Below are positions 36,111 to 44,670 of a stretch of 64,000 bases of DNA, piece after piece (the stretch's first letter is position 1; each line of letters starts with the position of its first letter). Source of the DNA: Aurantimonas marianensis (lineage in GTDB: Bacteria; Pseudomonadota; Alphaproteobacteria; Rhizobiales; Rhizobiaceae); assembly GCF_024195285.1 (NCBI RefSeq), contig NZ_JALHBS010000053.1, forward strand, positions 17,636-81,635. Direction: 5' to 3'. The notes below the pieces were generated by a model, which saw nothing but the letters and a program-made list of their open reading frames with translations, was not told where the DNA came from and did no database searches. The translations under genes and the position numbers were made by a program.

Positions 36111-37070
36111 ATGGAGCAGATGTTTCGCCTTGCCCATCTCTCCGACGTGCATCTGGGTCCACTCCCGGAATTGTCTATTCGCGAACTCGCCTCCAAGCGG
36201 GTCACCGGCTATGTCAACTGGCACCGCAATCGCCGGCGGGCGATGTTCGGCGATACTTTGGTAAATCTTATCCAGGACATGAAGGAGGAAGCGCCCGATC
36301 ATGTCGCCGTGACGGGCGATCTCGTCAATCTGGCGACCAAGAAGGAAACCTTGGCGGCCCGGCTGTGGCTGGAAGAACTCGGCGCCCCCTATGACGTCTC
36401 GGTGGTTCCCGGCAATCACGACGCCTACGTTCCGGGCGCGCTGAAACGTTCGTATCGCGAGTGGCACGAATATATGATCGGCGACAATCCGCTGAACGCC
36501 ATCGGCAATTCGTTTCCCTATCTGCGGGTCAGGGGCAAGGTGGCGATCTTCGGCGTCTCCACCGCCGAGGCGACCGCGCCGTTCTTCGCCACAGGCACGT
36601 TTCGAAGGGGGCAGGCTCTGGCCCTTGCCCGCCTGCTCGAAAACTGTCGGGCGACCGGCCATTTTCGGGTCGTGATGATTCACCACCCTCCCATTTCCGG
36701 TTCAACGTCCTGGCATAAACGCCTGATCGGAAAGCAGTTCTTCTCCAAGGTCATCCGCGATGCCGGGGCCGAACTGGTACTGCACGGCCATACCCATCTC
36801 GACACGCTGCATTGGCTGCGCGGGCCCGAATGCAAGGTGCCGGTGGTCGGCGTCCCCTCCGCGAGTCAGGCGCCCGGCAGCGACAAGCCAGCCGCCCGCT
36901 ACAATCTTTTCGAGATCGACGGCGAGCCGGGCGCCTGGTCGCTGATCCAGCGAGAGAGAGGCGCCCGAGCGCACGGGGACGGCATAGGCTGGATCCGTGA
37001 GCGCGAACTCCTGGCGGAGGGGCACGCGATCAATGCAAGGCCGCGCGAGGACGCCAAACCGGCGGCGTAG
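36111..37070 (+). CDS. Calcineurin-like metallophosphoesterase
   Basis: A 319-residue phosphoesterase. All metal-binding blocks are present: LAHLSDVHLG, VAVTGDLVNL, VVPGNHDAY, VMIHHPP and LHGHTHLD. ATG 36111 (MEQMFRLAHL) is used; ATG 36120 (MFRLAHL) is equally plausible by family alignment but has its GGAG only 3 bases away. It could act on cyclic nucleotides or phospholipid headgroups; nothing in the context decides. Confidence 0.9.
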   Translation: MEQMFRLAHLSDVHLGPLPELSIRELASKRVTGYVNWHRNRRRAMFGDTLVNLIQDMKEEAPDHVAVTGDLVNLATKKETLAARLWLEELGAPYDVSVVPGNHDAYVPGALKRSYREWHEYMIGDNPLNAIGNSFPYLRVRGKVAIFGVSTAEATAPFFATGTFRRGQALALARLLENCRATGHFRVVMIHHPPISGSTSWHKRLIGKQFFSKVIRDAGAELVLHGHTHLDTLHWLRGPECKVPVVGVPSASQAPGSDKPAARYNLFEIDGEPGAWSLIQRERGARAHGDGIGWIRERELLAEGHAINARPREDAKPAA

Positions 37071-37112
37071 TCCCCGTCATACAGCCGAGGCGACGCGGAT
37101 CTCCGTCGACAC

Positions 37113-37727
37113 TCAGCCGATCGACATGCCCTGATAGGATGCGATCGCCAGAAGCAGTGCCGCCCCGATGACGATGCCGATGGCCATCCAGGTGGCGGCG
37201 ATGACGAAATCGGCGCCGCGTGTGCGTTTTTCCGGCTGAAGCGGTGCGTCCTCGCCGTTGCGAACCTGCCGGCCGGCATTCTCAGCGACACGCTCGTTCA
37301 GCCCGTCGCTCAGGGCGAAGATCTTGTCGCGCTCGACGATCCGCTCGGCGACATAGTCGGTGACGTGCCGGGCCGTGACCCGCGTGTCGGCCGATTCGAC
37401 CAGCGTCACACGTCCCAGCCGCGTTTCTCGCACCAGACGATAGGTCCGGCGGTCGCGCGCCATGATGACATTGGCGGTCCCGTCGATCCAAAGCCGCGGA
37501 TGCATTCCCCCCGAGATGGTAAAATCGAACAGATCGTCGCCAGGCGGCAATTCGTCGATCAATGGCTGGAGTTCCTCCGCCAGAATCTCGAGCCGGGCGC
37601 GGTCTGCCTCGCGGATATCGACCACGACATCGGCGCGTTGCGCCGCGGCGATCTTGGCCTGCCGCACGGCATCGGCCAGACGCTTCGTTCCCATCAGGGA
37701 CGCCACGTTATCCTTGCCTTCGCCCAT
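37113..37727 (-). CDS. Membrane-anchored protein of unknown function
   Basis: A 204-residue protein with a cytoplasmic N-terminal domain (DFTISGGMHPRLWIDGTANV and neighbouring beta-like segments) and a single C-terminal membrane helix (about residues 177-197). Tail-anchored topology is likely. I recognise it only as a rhizobial-type conserved hypothetical. ATG 37727 is preceded by GAGG at 9 bases; the in-frame extension to 37748 adds 7 residues. An AT-rich promoter-like stretch (TTAAGACCTCGTTAACG on the minus strand) lies upstream. Confidence 0.75.
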   Translation of the reverse strand: MGEGKDNVASLMGTKRLADAVRQAKIAAAQRADVVVDIREADRARLEILAEELQPLIDELPPGDDLFDFTISGGMHPRLWIDGTANVIMARDRRTYRLVRETRLGRVTLVESADTRVTARHVTDYVAERIVERDKIFALSDGLNERVAENAGRQVRNGEDAPLQPEKRTRGADFVIAATWMAIGIVIGAALLLAIASYQGMSIG

Positions 37728-37820
37728 CAGCCGATGCCTCGAATCCAATTCGTTAACGAGGTCTTAACATACGGCGCCGTTCGGTTGGAAGAAACCGCCA
37801 GCCAGGCCGAACCGCTTTTC

Positions 37821-38615
37821 TCAACGCTTTTCTGCCCGATCGACCGCTGCCCTCACCGCCGCAACGCAAGTCCCCGGCGCCTCCAGCATCAGCATGTGAC
37901 CAACACCGGGTAGCCGCGAGACGGTGAAGTCCGGAGGCAGGCCATCCGACTGCCCGGCCGGGGTCACGCGATCCTCCTCGCCCCAGATCACATGCAGGGG
38001 GCAGCCGGTGGCGGCGATGGCGTCGAGCGGCAAGACGCCCTGCTCGCCGGTTGCGAACAGATGCTCGAAGATCTGGCGCATCGCGGCCCGGCCCGCCGGG
38101 TCGCGCGCCGCCGCGATCGCTGCCACGGCGTCCGGATCCGGCACCCAGCCGGGCGCACCCATTCCGGCCAGCGCCTTGCCGATCGCCTCCGCCCCTTCCG
38201 CGTCCATAACCGCCCGTATCCGCGCCGCGCCGATCTCCTTGCCAAAGCCGCCCGGCGCCAACAGCGTCAGCGAGGCAACCCGCTCGGGCGCGAACAGGCC
38301 GATCAGCGATGCGATCGCCCCGCCCATAGAGTGGCCGACGATGTGCGCCGACCCGATACCGCGGGCATCGAGTTGGGCGATAACCGCCCGCGCGGCGATC
38401 TTCGGCGGCCCGAATCCCGGAAAGTCGCGCGAACGGCCATGGCCCGGCAGATCGAAGGCGATGGTCCGGCGTTTCGGCGAGGCCAAAGCGTCCTGCAAGG
38501 ATGCCCAGATCTCGGCCCGGCCATCAAACCCATGTAGGAAGACGATCGGCGTCACGGCACCCTCGCCGCTCTCGTCGCCGCCCTGTTCGATCGCGAACAG
38601 CCGCTGGTCGTCCAT
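37821..38615 (-). CDS. Alpha/beta-fold hydrolase
   Basis: A 264-residue esterase-type hydrolase: oxyanion region VFLHGFDGRAEIW, nucleophile elbow GHSMGG, acid in WGEEDRVTP and catalytic His in PGVGHMLMLEAP. Its ATG touches the stop of the ThDP-enzyme gene (TGATG), so it is translated from the same mRNA as leuA and that enzyme. The long in-frame reading to 38978 runs through the upstream gene and is rejected. Substrate unknown. Confidence 0.9.
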   Translation of the reverse strand: MDDQRLFAIEQGGDESGEGAVTPIVFLHGFDGRAEIWASLQDALASPKRRTIAFDLPGHGRSRDFPGFGPPKIAARAVIAQLDARGIGSAHIVGHSMGGAIASLIGLFAPERVASLTLLAPGGFGKEIGAARIRAVMDAEGAEAIGKALAGMGAPGWVPDPDAVAAIAAARDPAGRAAMRQIFEHLFATGEQGVLPLDAIAATGCPLHVIWGEEDRVTPAGQSDGLPPDFTVSRLPGVGHMLMLEAPGTCVAAVRAAVDRAEKR

Positions 38616-40282
38616 CACTTTCCCTTGCTTACGGCGGCGAACGGCAGCCGCGCCGACGTCGAGATGCGGTCCGGATCGATCCTCAGATGGACGAGCGCCG
38701 GACGACCGGATTTCAGCGCGGTCGTCATCGCCCCGGCGAAATCGTCGGTGCGCGATACGCTGAAGCCGTCGCCGCCAAGGCTCCGGGCCAGAGCGGCGAA
38801 ATCGGGATTGACCAGCGCGGTGGCCGACTGGCGGCCGGGATAGGCCTTTTCCTGATGCATCCGGATGGTGCCGTACTGCCCATTGTCGAAGACGAGAACG
38901 ACGATGTTCGCCCCGGCCTGCACGGCGGTCGAAAATTCCTGTCCGGTCATCTGGAAGCAGCCGTCGCCGGCAAAGCACACGACCGCGCGCTCGGGGAACC
39001 TCAGCTTCGCGGCGACAGCGGCCGGCAAGCCATAGCCCATCGAGCCGGAGGTGGGAGCGACCTGCGTGGTCCGGCCTGAAAAGCGATGGTAGCGGTGCAG
39101 CCAGCCGGCGTAATTGCCGGCCCCGTTGGTCATGATCGCGTCACGCGGCAGCAGCGCGCGGAGTTCGCTCATCACCGTAAAGGGATCGACGCAGTCGGCG
39201 CGCGGCTCGGATTCCGCCACGGGGGTCGACCAGCAAAGATAATCCTGATGCGCCGCCTCCGCCTGTCCGGCCCAGGCGACGGTGGCCGGTGCCTGCAGTT
39301 GCATCGCCTTGCGTGCGAAGGACGCCGGGTCGGCGTGAATGCCGAGCGCCGCCGTATAGAGCCGGCCGATCTCGGCCGCCTCCGGCACGACATGGACGAG
39401 GCGCTGCCTGGGAACCGGAACCTGGAAAAGCGTGTAGCCCTGGCTCGGCATTTCGCCCAGTCGCGCGCCGACGGCGATCACGAGATCGGCCTCGGCGATG
39501 CGGGCCTTCAGCTCGGGGTTCGGGCCGATGCCGAGATCGCCCGCATAGTTCGGATGATCGTTGGGATAAAGGCCCTGGCGGCGGAAGGAGCAGACGACCG
39601 GCAGGTGCCAGTGTTCGGCGAAGGCGGTAATGTCGGCGATCGCGCCGTCCGTCCAGCGGGGTCCGCCGAGGATCAGCACCGGACGGGACGCGGCGCCGAG
39701 AAGCGCCCACAGTTCCTCCATGTCGTTGGCTTGCGGCAGCACCGACTCGGCTTCGACGCGGGCCGGGATGTCGGCCTCGGCGCTGCCCGACAACGTGTCC
39801 TCGGGCAGCGCGACCACGACCGGTCCGGGCGCGCCATCCATGGCGATGCGGTAAGCTTCGGCCACGAGGGCCGGCAATTCGGCGGCGGTTTTCGCCTCGA
39901 ACACGGCCTTGGCCATGTCGCCGAAGAGACGATCGTAATTGACCTCCTGAAAGGCGCCGCGACCCCGGAATTTGGTCGGCACCTGTCCGACGAAGAGAAT
40001 CATCGGCGTCAGATCGTGGGCGGCGACATGGATGCCGGACGCGGCATTCGTCGCCCCCGGCGCGCGCGTGACGAAGCAGACGCCGGGTCGGCCGGTGAGC
40101 TTGCCGTCGGCCTCGGCCATCATCGCCGCGCCACCCTCCTGGCGGCAGACGACCGTCTCGATCGCGCTGTCGTGAAGCGCGTCGAGCACCGGAAGATAGC
40201 TTTCCCCGGGCACGCAGAAGATTCGGGTCGCGCCCTGCGCCGCGAGCGCGGCGACGAGGAGTTCGCCTCCCGCGGCCCTCAC
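38615..40282 (-). CDS. Thiamine-diphosphate enzyme of the acetolactate synthase-like family
   Basis: A 555-residue ThDP enzyme with three domains. The catalytic Glu lies in VVCRQEGGAAMMAEADGK (about residue 48), the middle domain is FAD/structural-like, and the ThDP/Mg site reads AGDGCFQMTGQEF then FDNGQYGT. It starts with GTG overlapping the leuA stop (GTGA). No small regulatory subunit gene follows, and the sequence differs from canonical biosynthetic IlvB, so it may be a catabolic or unknown 2-oxoacid enzyme rather than acetolactate synthase. Confidence 0.88.
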   Translation of the reverse strand: MRAAGGELLVAALAAQGATRIFCVPGESYLPVLDALHDSAIETVVCRQEGGAAMMAEADGKLTGRPGVCFVTRAPGATNAASGIHVAAHDLTPMILFVGQVPTKFRGRGAFQEVNYDRLFGDMAKAVFEAKTAAELPALVAEAYRIAMDGAPGPVVVALPEDTLSGSAEADIPARVEAESVLPQANDMEELWALLGAASRPVLILGGPRWTDGAIADITAFAEHWHLPVVCSFRRQGLYPNDHPNYAGDLGIGPNPELKARIAEADLVIAVGARLGEMPSQGYTLFQVPVPRQRLVHVVPEAAEIGRLYTAALGIHADPASFARKAMQLQAPATVAWAGQAEAAHQDYLCWSTPVAESEPRADCVDPFTVMSELRALLPRDAIMTNGAGNYAGWLHRYHRFSGRTTQVAPTSGSMGYGLPAAVAAKLRFPERAVVCFAGDGCFQMTGQEFSTAVQAGANIVVLVFDNGQYGTIRMHQEKAYPGRQSATALVNPDFAALARSLGGDGFSVSRTDDFAGAMTTALKSGRPALVHLRIDPDRISTSARLPFAAVSKGK

Positions 40283-42000
40283 TTGGCGACCAGCCGGTTG
40301 GCGGCGGCGACGATGGCTTCGAGCGAGGCGGTGACGATGTTCTTGTTGATGCCCGCCCCGAACAATCGGCCGCCCTCATGCTCGACCTCCATGTAGCAGA
40401 TGGCGCGGGCGTCGGAGCCGGCACCGAGCGAGTGCTCGGAGTAGTCGAAGACCGAGAATTCGATGCCGAGATGGCGGCACAGCGCGTCGACGAAGCCGTC
40501 GATCGGCCCGGTACCGAGGCCCTCGATCTTCGTCTCGACACCGTCGTCGACGATGGTCGCCTCCAGGATACGCTCACCCTTCGCGTCCGGGTTCGGCCGG
40601 GTGAAGTGGTCGACGAATTTGATGCGGGCTCCCGGCTGCTCAACATAGCGTTCGATAAAGCGGTCGTAGATGCGCTTCACCGGGAGTTCCCTGCCCTCCT
40701 CGTCGGTGATCCGCTGGATGTCCTCACGGAACTCGACCTGCAGGTTGCGCGGCAGGTTCAGCCCGTAATCGGCCTGCAACACATAAGCGATGCCGCCCTT
40801 GCCGGACTGGGAGTTGATGCGGATGATCGCCTCGTAGGACCGACCGACGTCCTTCGGATCGATCGGGAGATAAGGAACCTCCCACAATTCCTTGTTGGCG
40901 GTGCGCCGCGCCTTCATGCCCTTGTTGATCGCGTCCTGATGCGAGCCGGAAAACGCCGTGTAGACGAGCTCGCCGACGTAAGGGTGCCGCTCACCGACCG
41001 CGAGTTGGTTGCAGTATTCGTAGACGTCCTTGATGTGGTTGATGTCGGTGATGTCGAGGCCGGGGTCGACGCCCTGCGTGAACATGTTCAGCGCCAACGT
41101 CACCAGGTCGACATTGCCGGTGCGCTCGCCATTGCCGAACAGCGTTCCCTCGACCCGGTCGGCGCCGGCCATCAGGCCGAGCTCGGTCGCCGCGACCGCC
41201 GTGCCACGATCATTGTGCGGATGCAGCGAGACGATGACGTTGTCGCGGTTGTCGAGATTGCGGCACATCCATTCGATCTGGTCGGCATGGATGTTCGGCG
41301 TCGACATCTCCACGGTCGCGGGCAGATTGAGGATCAGCTTGTTGTCCGGCGTTGGCCGGATGATCTCGGCGACCGCGTTGCAGATCTCGGCCGCGAAATC
41401 GAGCTCGGTGCCGGTAAAGCTCTCGGGTGAATATTGGAACCGATAGCCGCCGCCCGCCTTGGCCGCCATGTCGGCCACCATCTTGGCGGCATCGGTGGCG
41501 ATCTCCCTGATGCCGGCGCGGTCTTTCTGGAAGACGACGCGGCGCTGCAATTCGCTGGTCGAGTTATAGAAATGGACGATCGGCCGCCTTGCGCCCTCGA
41601 GCGACTCGAAGGTTCGCGCGATCAGCTCCGGCCGGCATTGGACCAGCACCTGCAGGGAGACGTCGTCGGCCACCTCGCCTTCTTCGATGCACCAACGCGT
41701 GAAGTCGAAATCGGTCTGCGAGGCCGACGGAAAGCCGATCTCGATCTCCTTGAAATTCATGGCCTTCAGGAGCGCGAAAAACCGGGCCTTGCGGTCGTGG
41801 CCCATCGGGTCGACCAGCGCCTGGTTGCCGTCGCGAAGATCGACGGAGCACCAGATCGGCGGCGTGGTGATGGTCTTGCCCGGCCACGTCCTGTCGGGCA
41901 GGTCGATCTGAGCGTAGGGCTGATACTTTACCGAGGCCAGGGGCATCGTGCGGTATGGCTCGGCCTCGGCGGCGGGACGGACTGCGGGCGTGACGGACAT
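40279..42000 (-). CDS. leuA: 2-isopropylmalate synthase, long (type 2) form
   Basis: Condenses acetyl-CoA with 2-oxoisovalerate in leucine synthesis. The 573 residues are the longer actinobacterial/rhizobial form: MPLASVKYQPYAQIDLPDRT, catalytic WCSVDLRDGNQALVDPMG, the metal site HPHNDRGTAVA and GNGERTGNVDLVTLALNMF, and a C-terminal LeuA dimer/regulatory domain (about 440-573) with FSVFDYSEHSLGAGSDARAI. ATG 42000 is preferred; in-frame residues upstream to 42231 are low-complexity. The 347-base upstream gap shows no leader peptide I can support. Confidence 0.94.
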   Translation of the reverse strand: MSVTPAVRPAAEAEPYRTMPLASVKYQPYAQIDLPDRTWPGKTITTPPIWCSVDLRDGNQALVDPMGHDRKARFFALLKAMNFKEIEIGFPSASQTDFDFTRWCIEEGEVADDVSLQVLVQCRPELIARTFESLEGARRPIVHFYNSTSELQRRVVFQKDRAGIREIATDAAKMVADMAAKAGGGYRFQYSPESFTGTELDFAAEICNAVAEIIRPTPDNKLILNLPATVEMSTPNIHADQIEWMCRNLDNRDNVIVSLHPHNDRGTAVAATELGLMAGADRVEGTLFGNGERTGNVDLVTLALNMFTQGVDPGLDITDINHIKDVYEYCNQLAVGERHPYVGELVYTAFSGSHQDAINKGMKARRTANKELWEVPYLPIDPKDVGRSYEAIIRINSQSGKGGIAYVLQADYGLNLPRNLQVEFREDIQRITDEEGRELPVKRIYDRFIERYVEQPGARIKFVDHFTRPNPDAKGERILEATIVDDGVETKIEGLGTGPIDGFVDALCRHLGIEFSVFDYSEHSLGAGSDARAICYMEVEHEGGRLFGAGINKNIVTASLEAIVAAANRLVAK

Positions 42001-42347
42001 GGCTGTTGCACCTTGATCGCTCGGGCGGATGCCGGGGGCGGCGCTGGCAACGCGCGCGCATCTGACCGGGTCATCCGAAATTGAAACCGGATTGTAAAGC
42101 GAAAGGGGCAGAACGGGGGAGGCCATCAGGCCTCTGGCGCGCCGGCTCGACCGCCGGACGCCCCTTCGATCAACGGGTCCGACGGCCGCGGCTAAGTAGA
42201 CCGAGGAGAAGACCCGGACGCGCCAGCGCATGCGGCCGCCGAGCGGGCACAGGTGTCGACATGCTGAATGGCGTCGCGATCATGCCCGCCACACTATTGC
42301 GAACGCGGTCGATTGCAAGCCGATTTTCGCGCCAGGACGCCCAAGGC
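42001..42347. other. Intergenic region between leuA and the sensor kinase gene
   Basis: About 350 bases without a credible gene. On the minus strand TTTACAATCC (near 42090) could supply a -10-like box for leuA. I looked for a leucine-rich leader peptide or attenuator and found none. Confidence 0.4.
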
Positions 42348-43460
42348 TCAGTCCGCCAAATCGCCGCGCGTGACAAAACGCAGCGTCGAGACCGCACCAC
42401 CGGCATTGGATATTTCGAAAACGCCGCCGATCTGTTCGGCGAGCGACGCGACAATGCGCATGCCGAGGTTGCGCGAGGAGGACACCGAAAAACCCTCGGG
42501 CCAGCCGGGGCCATCGTCTGACACTGTCAAGCAGAGCGGCGTTTCCCGCTTTTCCGCCCCACCAGACTCGCGCCTGAGTTCGACGACGATCCGCCCTGCC
42601 CGACCGTCCGCGCAGCCATGCTCGATCGAATTCGAAATCAGCTCCGTGGCGATCAGGCCCAGCGGCACGGCGAGCTCCGCCGAGACTTCCACCGCTTCCG
42701 CGTCGACCTCGTAACGGATGTCGGTCATACCCGACGCCTCGAGGAGGTCCGGGCCGAGCTGGGTCAGATACGGCCCCAGGTCGAGGCTCTGCCGGCCGGG
42801 ATCGTGGAGCTCCCGCTGGATCTTCGAGATCAAGGCGATGCGGGCCGACGCCTGTTGCAGAACCGACGATGCTTCCGAGCTGTCGGTTCCCCGTGACTGG
42901 GCGTTCAACAGCGACGATACAACAGCCAGATTGTTCGATACCCGGTGTTGCAATTCGCGAAACAAAAGGTCGCGTTCGTCGGCATGGCGCGCGGCGGATT
43001 CCTTTTCGATTTCAAGCCGGTCGAGCGCGAGCTGCATCCAGTGAATCAATAGGATGTCGACCGCGACGATAAAGACGTAGAACGACAGCGCCAATGTCGA
43101 GCCACCGGTCAGGGCGAAGGAGTCGAACGGCGGAATGAAGAAGTACCAGGAGAACAGACCCGCCACGAACGCCACCGCTATACCGGGAAGGACGCCCGCG
43201 AAGAAGGACGTGATAATGACGGCGGGAAAGAAAGTCAGATAGGGAAAGCCGACGGGCAACCGGTCATCGAGGAGATAGCGAACGGCGAAGGACAGAGCGA
43301 GCAAGGCGGCGGCAAACAGCCAACGCGTTACCGGCTGATCCCGCAGCGATTCGACAAGAGCGCCTGGACGCCGCGCAGATTGACCAAGGGGGAACTCATC
43401 GGTCGTTCGGCGAAACCCTCCACCATCAATGATCGGCCCTCGCGGTTCGGGGGAACCCAC
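42348..43460 (-). CDS. Sensor histidine kinase, DUF4118 membrane domain plus HisKA_2
   Basis: About 370 residues: a hydrophobic DUF4118-type module of four short helices (about residues 30-140, with FPYLTFFPAVIITSFFAGVL), then the HisKA_2 phosphoacceptor box RELQHRVSNNLAVVSSLLNA (His172) and an ATPase domain with ELISNSIEHG, DDGPGWPEG and LGMRIVASLAEQIGG. Related kinases sense light or general stress. No ATG occurs in the plausible start region; GTG 43460 is the best available start but has no clear RBS, so the 5' boundary is uncertain. No response regulator gene is adjacent. Confidence 0.83.
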   Translation of the reverse strand: MGSPEPRGPIIDGGGFRRTTDEFPLGQSARRPGALVESLRDQPVTRWLFAAALLALSFAVRYLLDDRLPVGFPYLTFFPAVIITSFFAGVLPGIAVAFVAGLFSWYFFIPPFDSFALTGGSTLALSFYVFIVAVDILLIHWMQLALDRLEIEKESAARHADERDLLFRELQHRVSNNLAVVSSLLNAQSRGTDSSEASSVLQQASARIALISKIQRELHDPGRQSLDLGPYLTQLGPDLLEASGMTDIRYEVDAEAVEVSAELAVPLGLIATELISNSIEHGCADGRAGRIVVELRRESGGAEKRETPLCLTVSDDGPGWPEGFSVSSSRNLGMRIVASLAEQIGGVFEISNAGGAVSTLRFVTRGDLAD

Positions 43461-43641
43461 CGCTCGATCGAATCGGACGGTCGGATGTCGCAACGAATGC
43501 TGACGCAAACGATAAGTGTGGCAGATCAAGGGCGGAGGCCCGGTCGATGGCGGGATTCGCGTCGGGCGTTGCCGCGGCGACACGAGAAAGCACGCTGGTC
43601 GCGGGAGGGCGCGACGCCCGGCGGCTTCGCGACCACCCGCT

Positions 43642-44544
43642 CTACAGAACCGGCACCCCCGTCTGTTTAGCCTCGCCTTCCGGCTCCACATGGATCAACA
43701 CGCGGGCGCCCTCGAAGGCCTCCAGAAGCGCGTCCTCGATCCGGTCGCAAATGTCGTGGGCGACGCCGACCGTCATCGCCTCGGGCACGACCATGTGGAA
43801 CTCGATGAACATCGCCCGGCCGGCCAACCGGGTCTTCAAATCGTGGACCTCGAGAGCGCCGTCGGCATGGGCCGAGATCAGGTCGCGAACCCTGGCTTCC
43901 TCGACCGGGTCGATCGCCTGATCCATCAGGCCGGAGAGCGAGTTGGTGACAACCTTGTAGCCCTCGCGCAGGATGTTCAATGCCACCAACGCCGCCATCA
44001 GTGGATCAAGGAACAGCCAGCCGGTCGCGGTCGCCAGCGCTAGCCCGACGATGACACCCACCGAAGTGACGACGTCCGACATGATGTGCCGACCGTCAGC
44101 GGCAAGCGCGGGCGAGCGATTCCGACGACCAACCCGGATCAGGAACAGGGCCCAGCCAAGGTTGATGAAGGTCGCCGCCGCGTTGATCGCGATGCCAAGG
44201 CTAGGCTCCTCCAGAACCCGTGGAGCCTGCCAGGCCTGCCAGGCCTCTTGAAAGATCAACAGGGCCGCGACGACAATCAGCACCCCCTCGAAAACGGCCG
44301 AGAAATACTCCGCCTTATGGTGCCCGAAGGGATGGTCCTTGTCCGCCGGCTTGAAGCTGAGGCGGATCGCCCACCAGGCGATGAAAGCAGTGATCAGATT
44401 GACGATCGATTCCAGCGCGTCCGACAGAAAGGCAACCGACCCGGTGACAGAGTAGGCCGCATATTTCAGCGCCATCACCACCAGGGCGAGGCCGATGGAT
44501 GCTGCCGCGATCCGCTGCATCAATACCGGAGAGACTCGCGCCAT
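43642..44544 (-). CDS. Cation diffusion facilitator family metal exporter
   Basis: A 300-residue CDF protein, exporting divalent metals (Zn, Fe, Mn or similar) by proton antiport. Six membrane helices (about 12-205) and a cytoplasmic C-terminal domain are visible; metal site sequences are FLSDALESIVNL, HPFGHHKAEYFSAV and ADGRHIMSDVVTS. The metal cannot be predicted confidently. Monocistronic by spacing. Confidence 0.94.
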   Translation of the reverse strand: MARVSPVLMQRIAAASIGLALVVMALKYAAYSVTGSVAFLSDALESIVNLITAFIAWWAIRLSFKPADKDHPFGHHKAEYFSAVFEGVLIVVAALLIFQEAWQAWQAPRVLEEPSLGIAINAAATFINLGWALFLIRVGRRNRSPALAADGRHIMSDVVTSVGVIVGLALATATGWLFLDPLMAALVALNILREGYKVVTNSLSGLMDQAIDPVEEARVRDLISAHADGALEVHDLKTRLAGRAMFIEFHMVVPEAMTVGVAHDICDRIEDALLEAFEGARVLIHVEPEGEAKQTGVPVL

Positions 44545-44670
44545 ACCTAGCGGACTCTGGTCAGAGGCCGCGAGGTATCACTACGCATGGACACGCCTTC
44601 AGCCGCGCAGCCCAAAGCTGGATTCCTGCGGCAGAATACCATCACGAGCGTGCGACGAAGGTGAGGCATG

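Noticed and set aside
42001..42347. Leucine attenuator upstream of leuA
   Set aside because: No short frame with a Leu-codon run and no terminator hairpin found.
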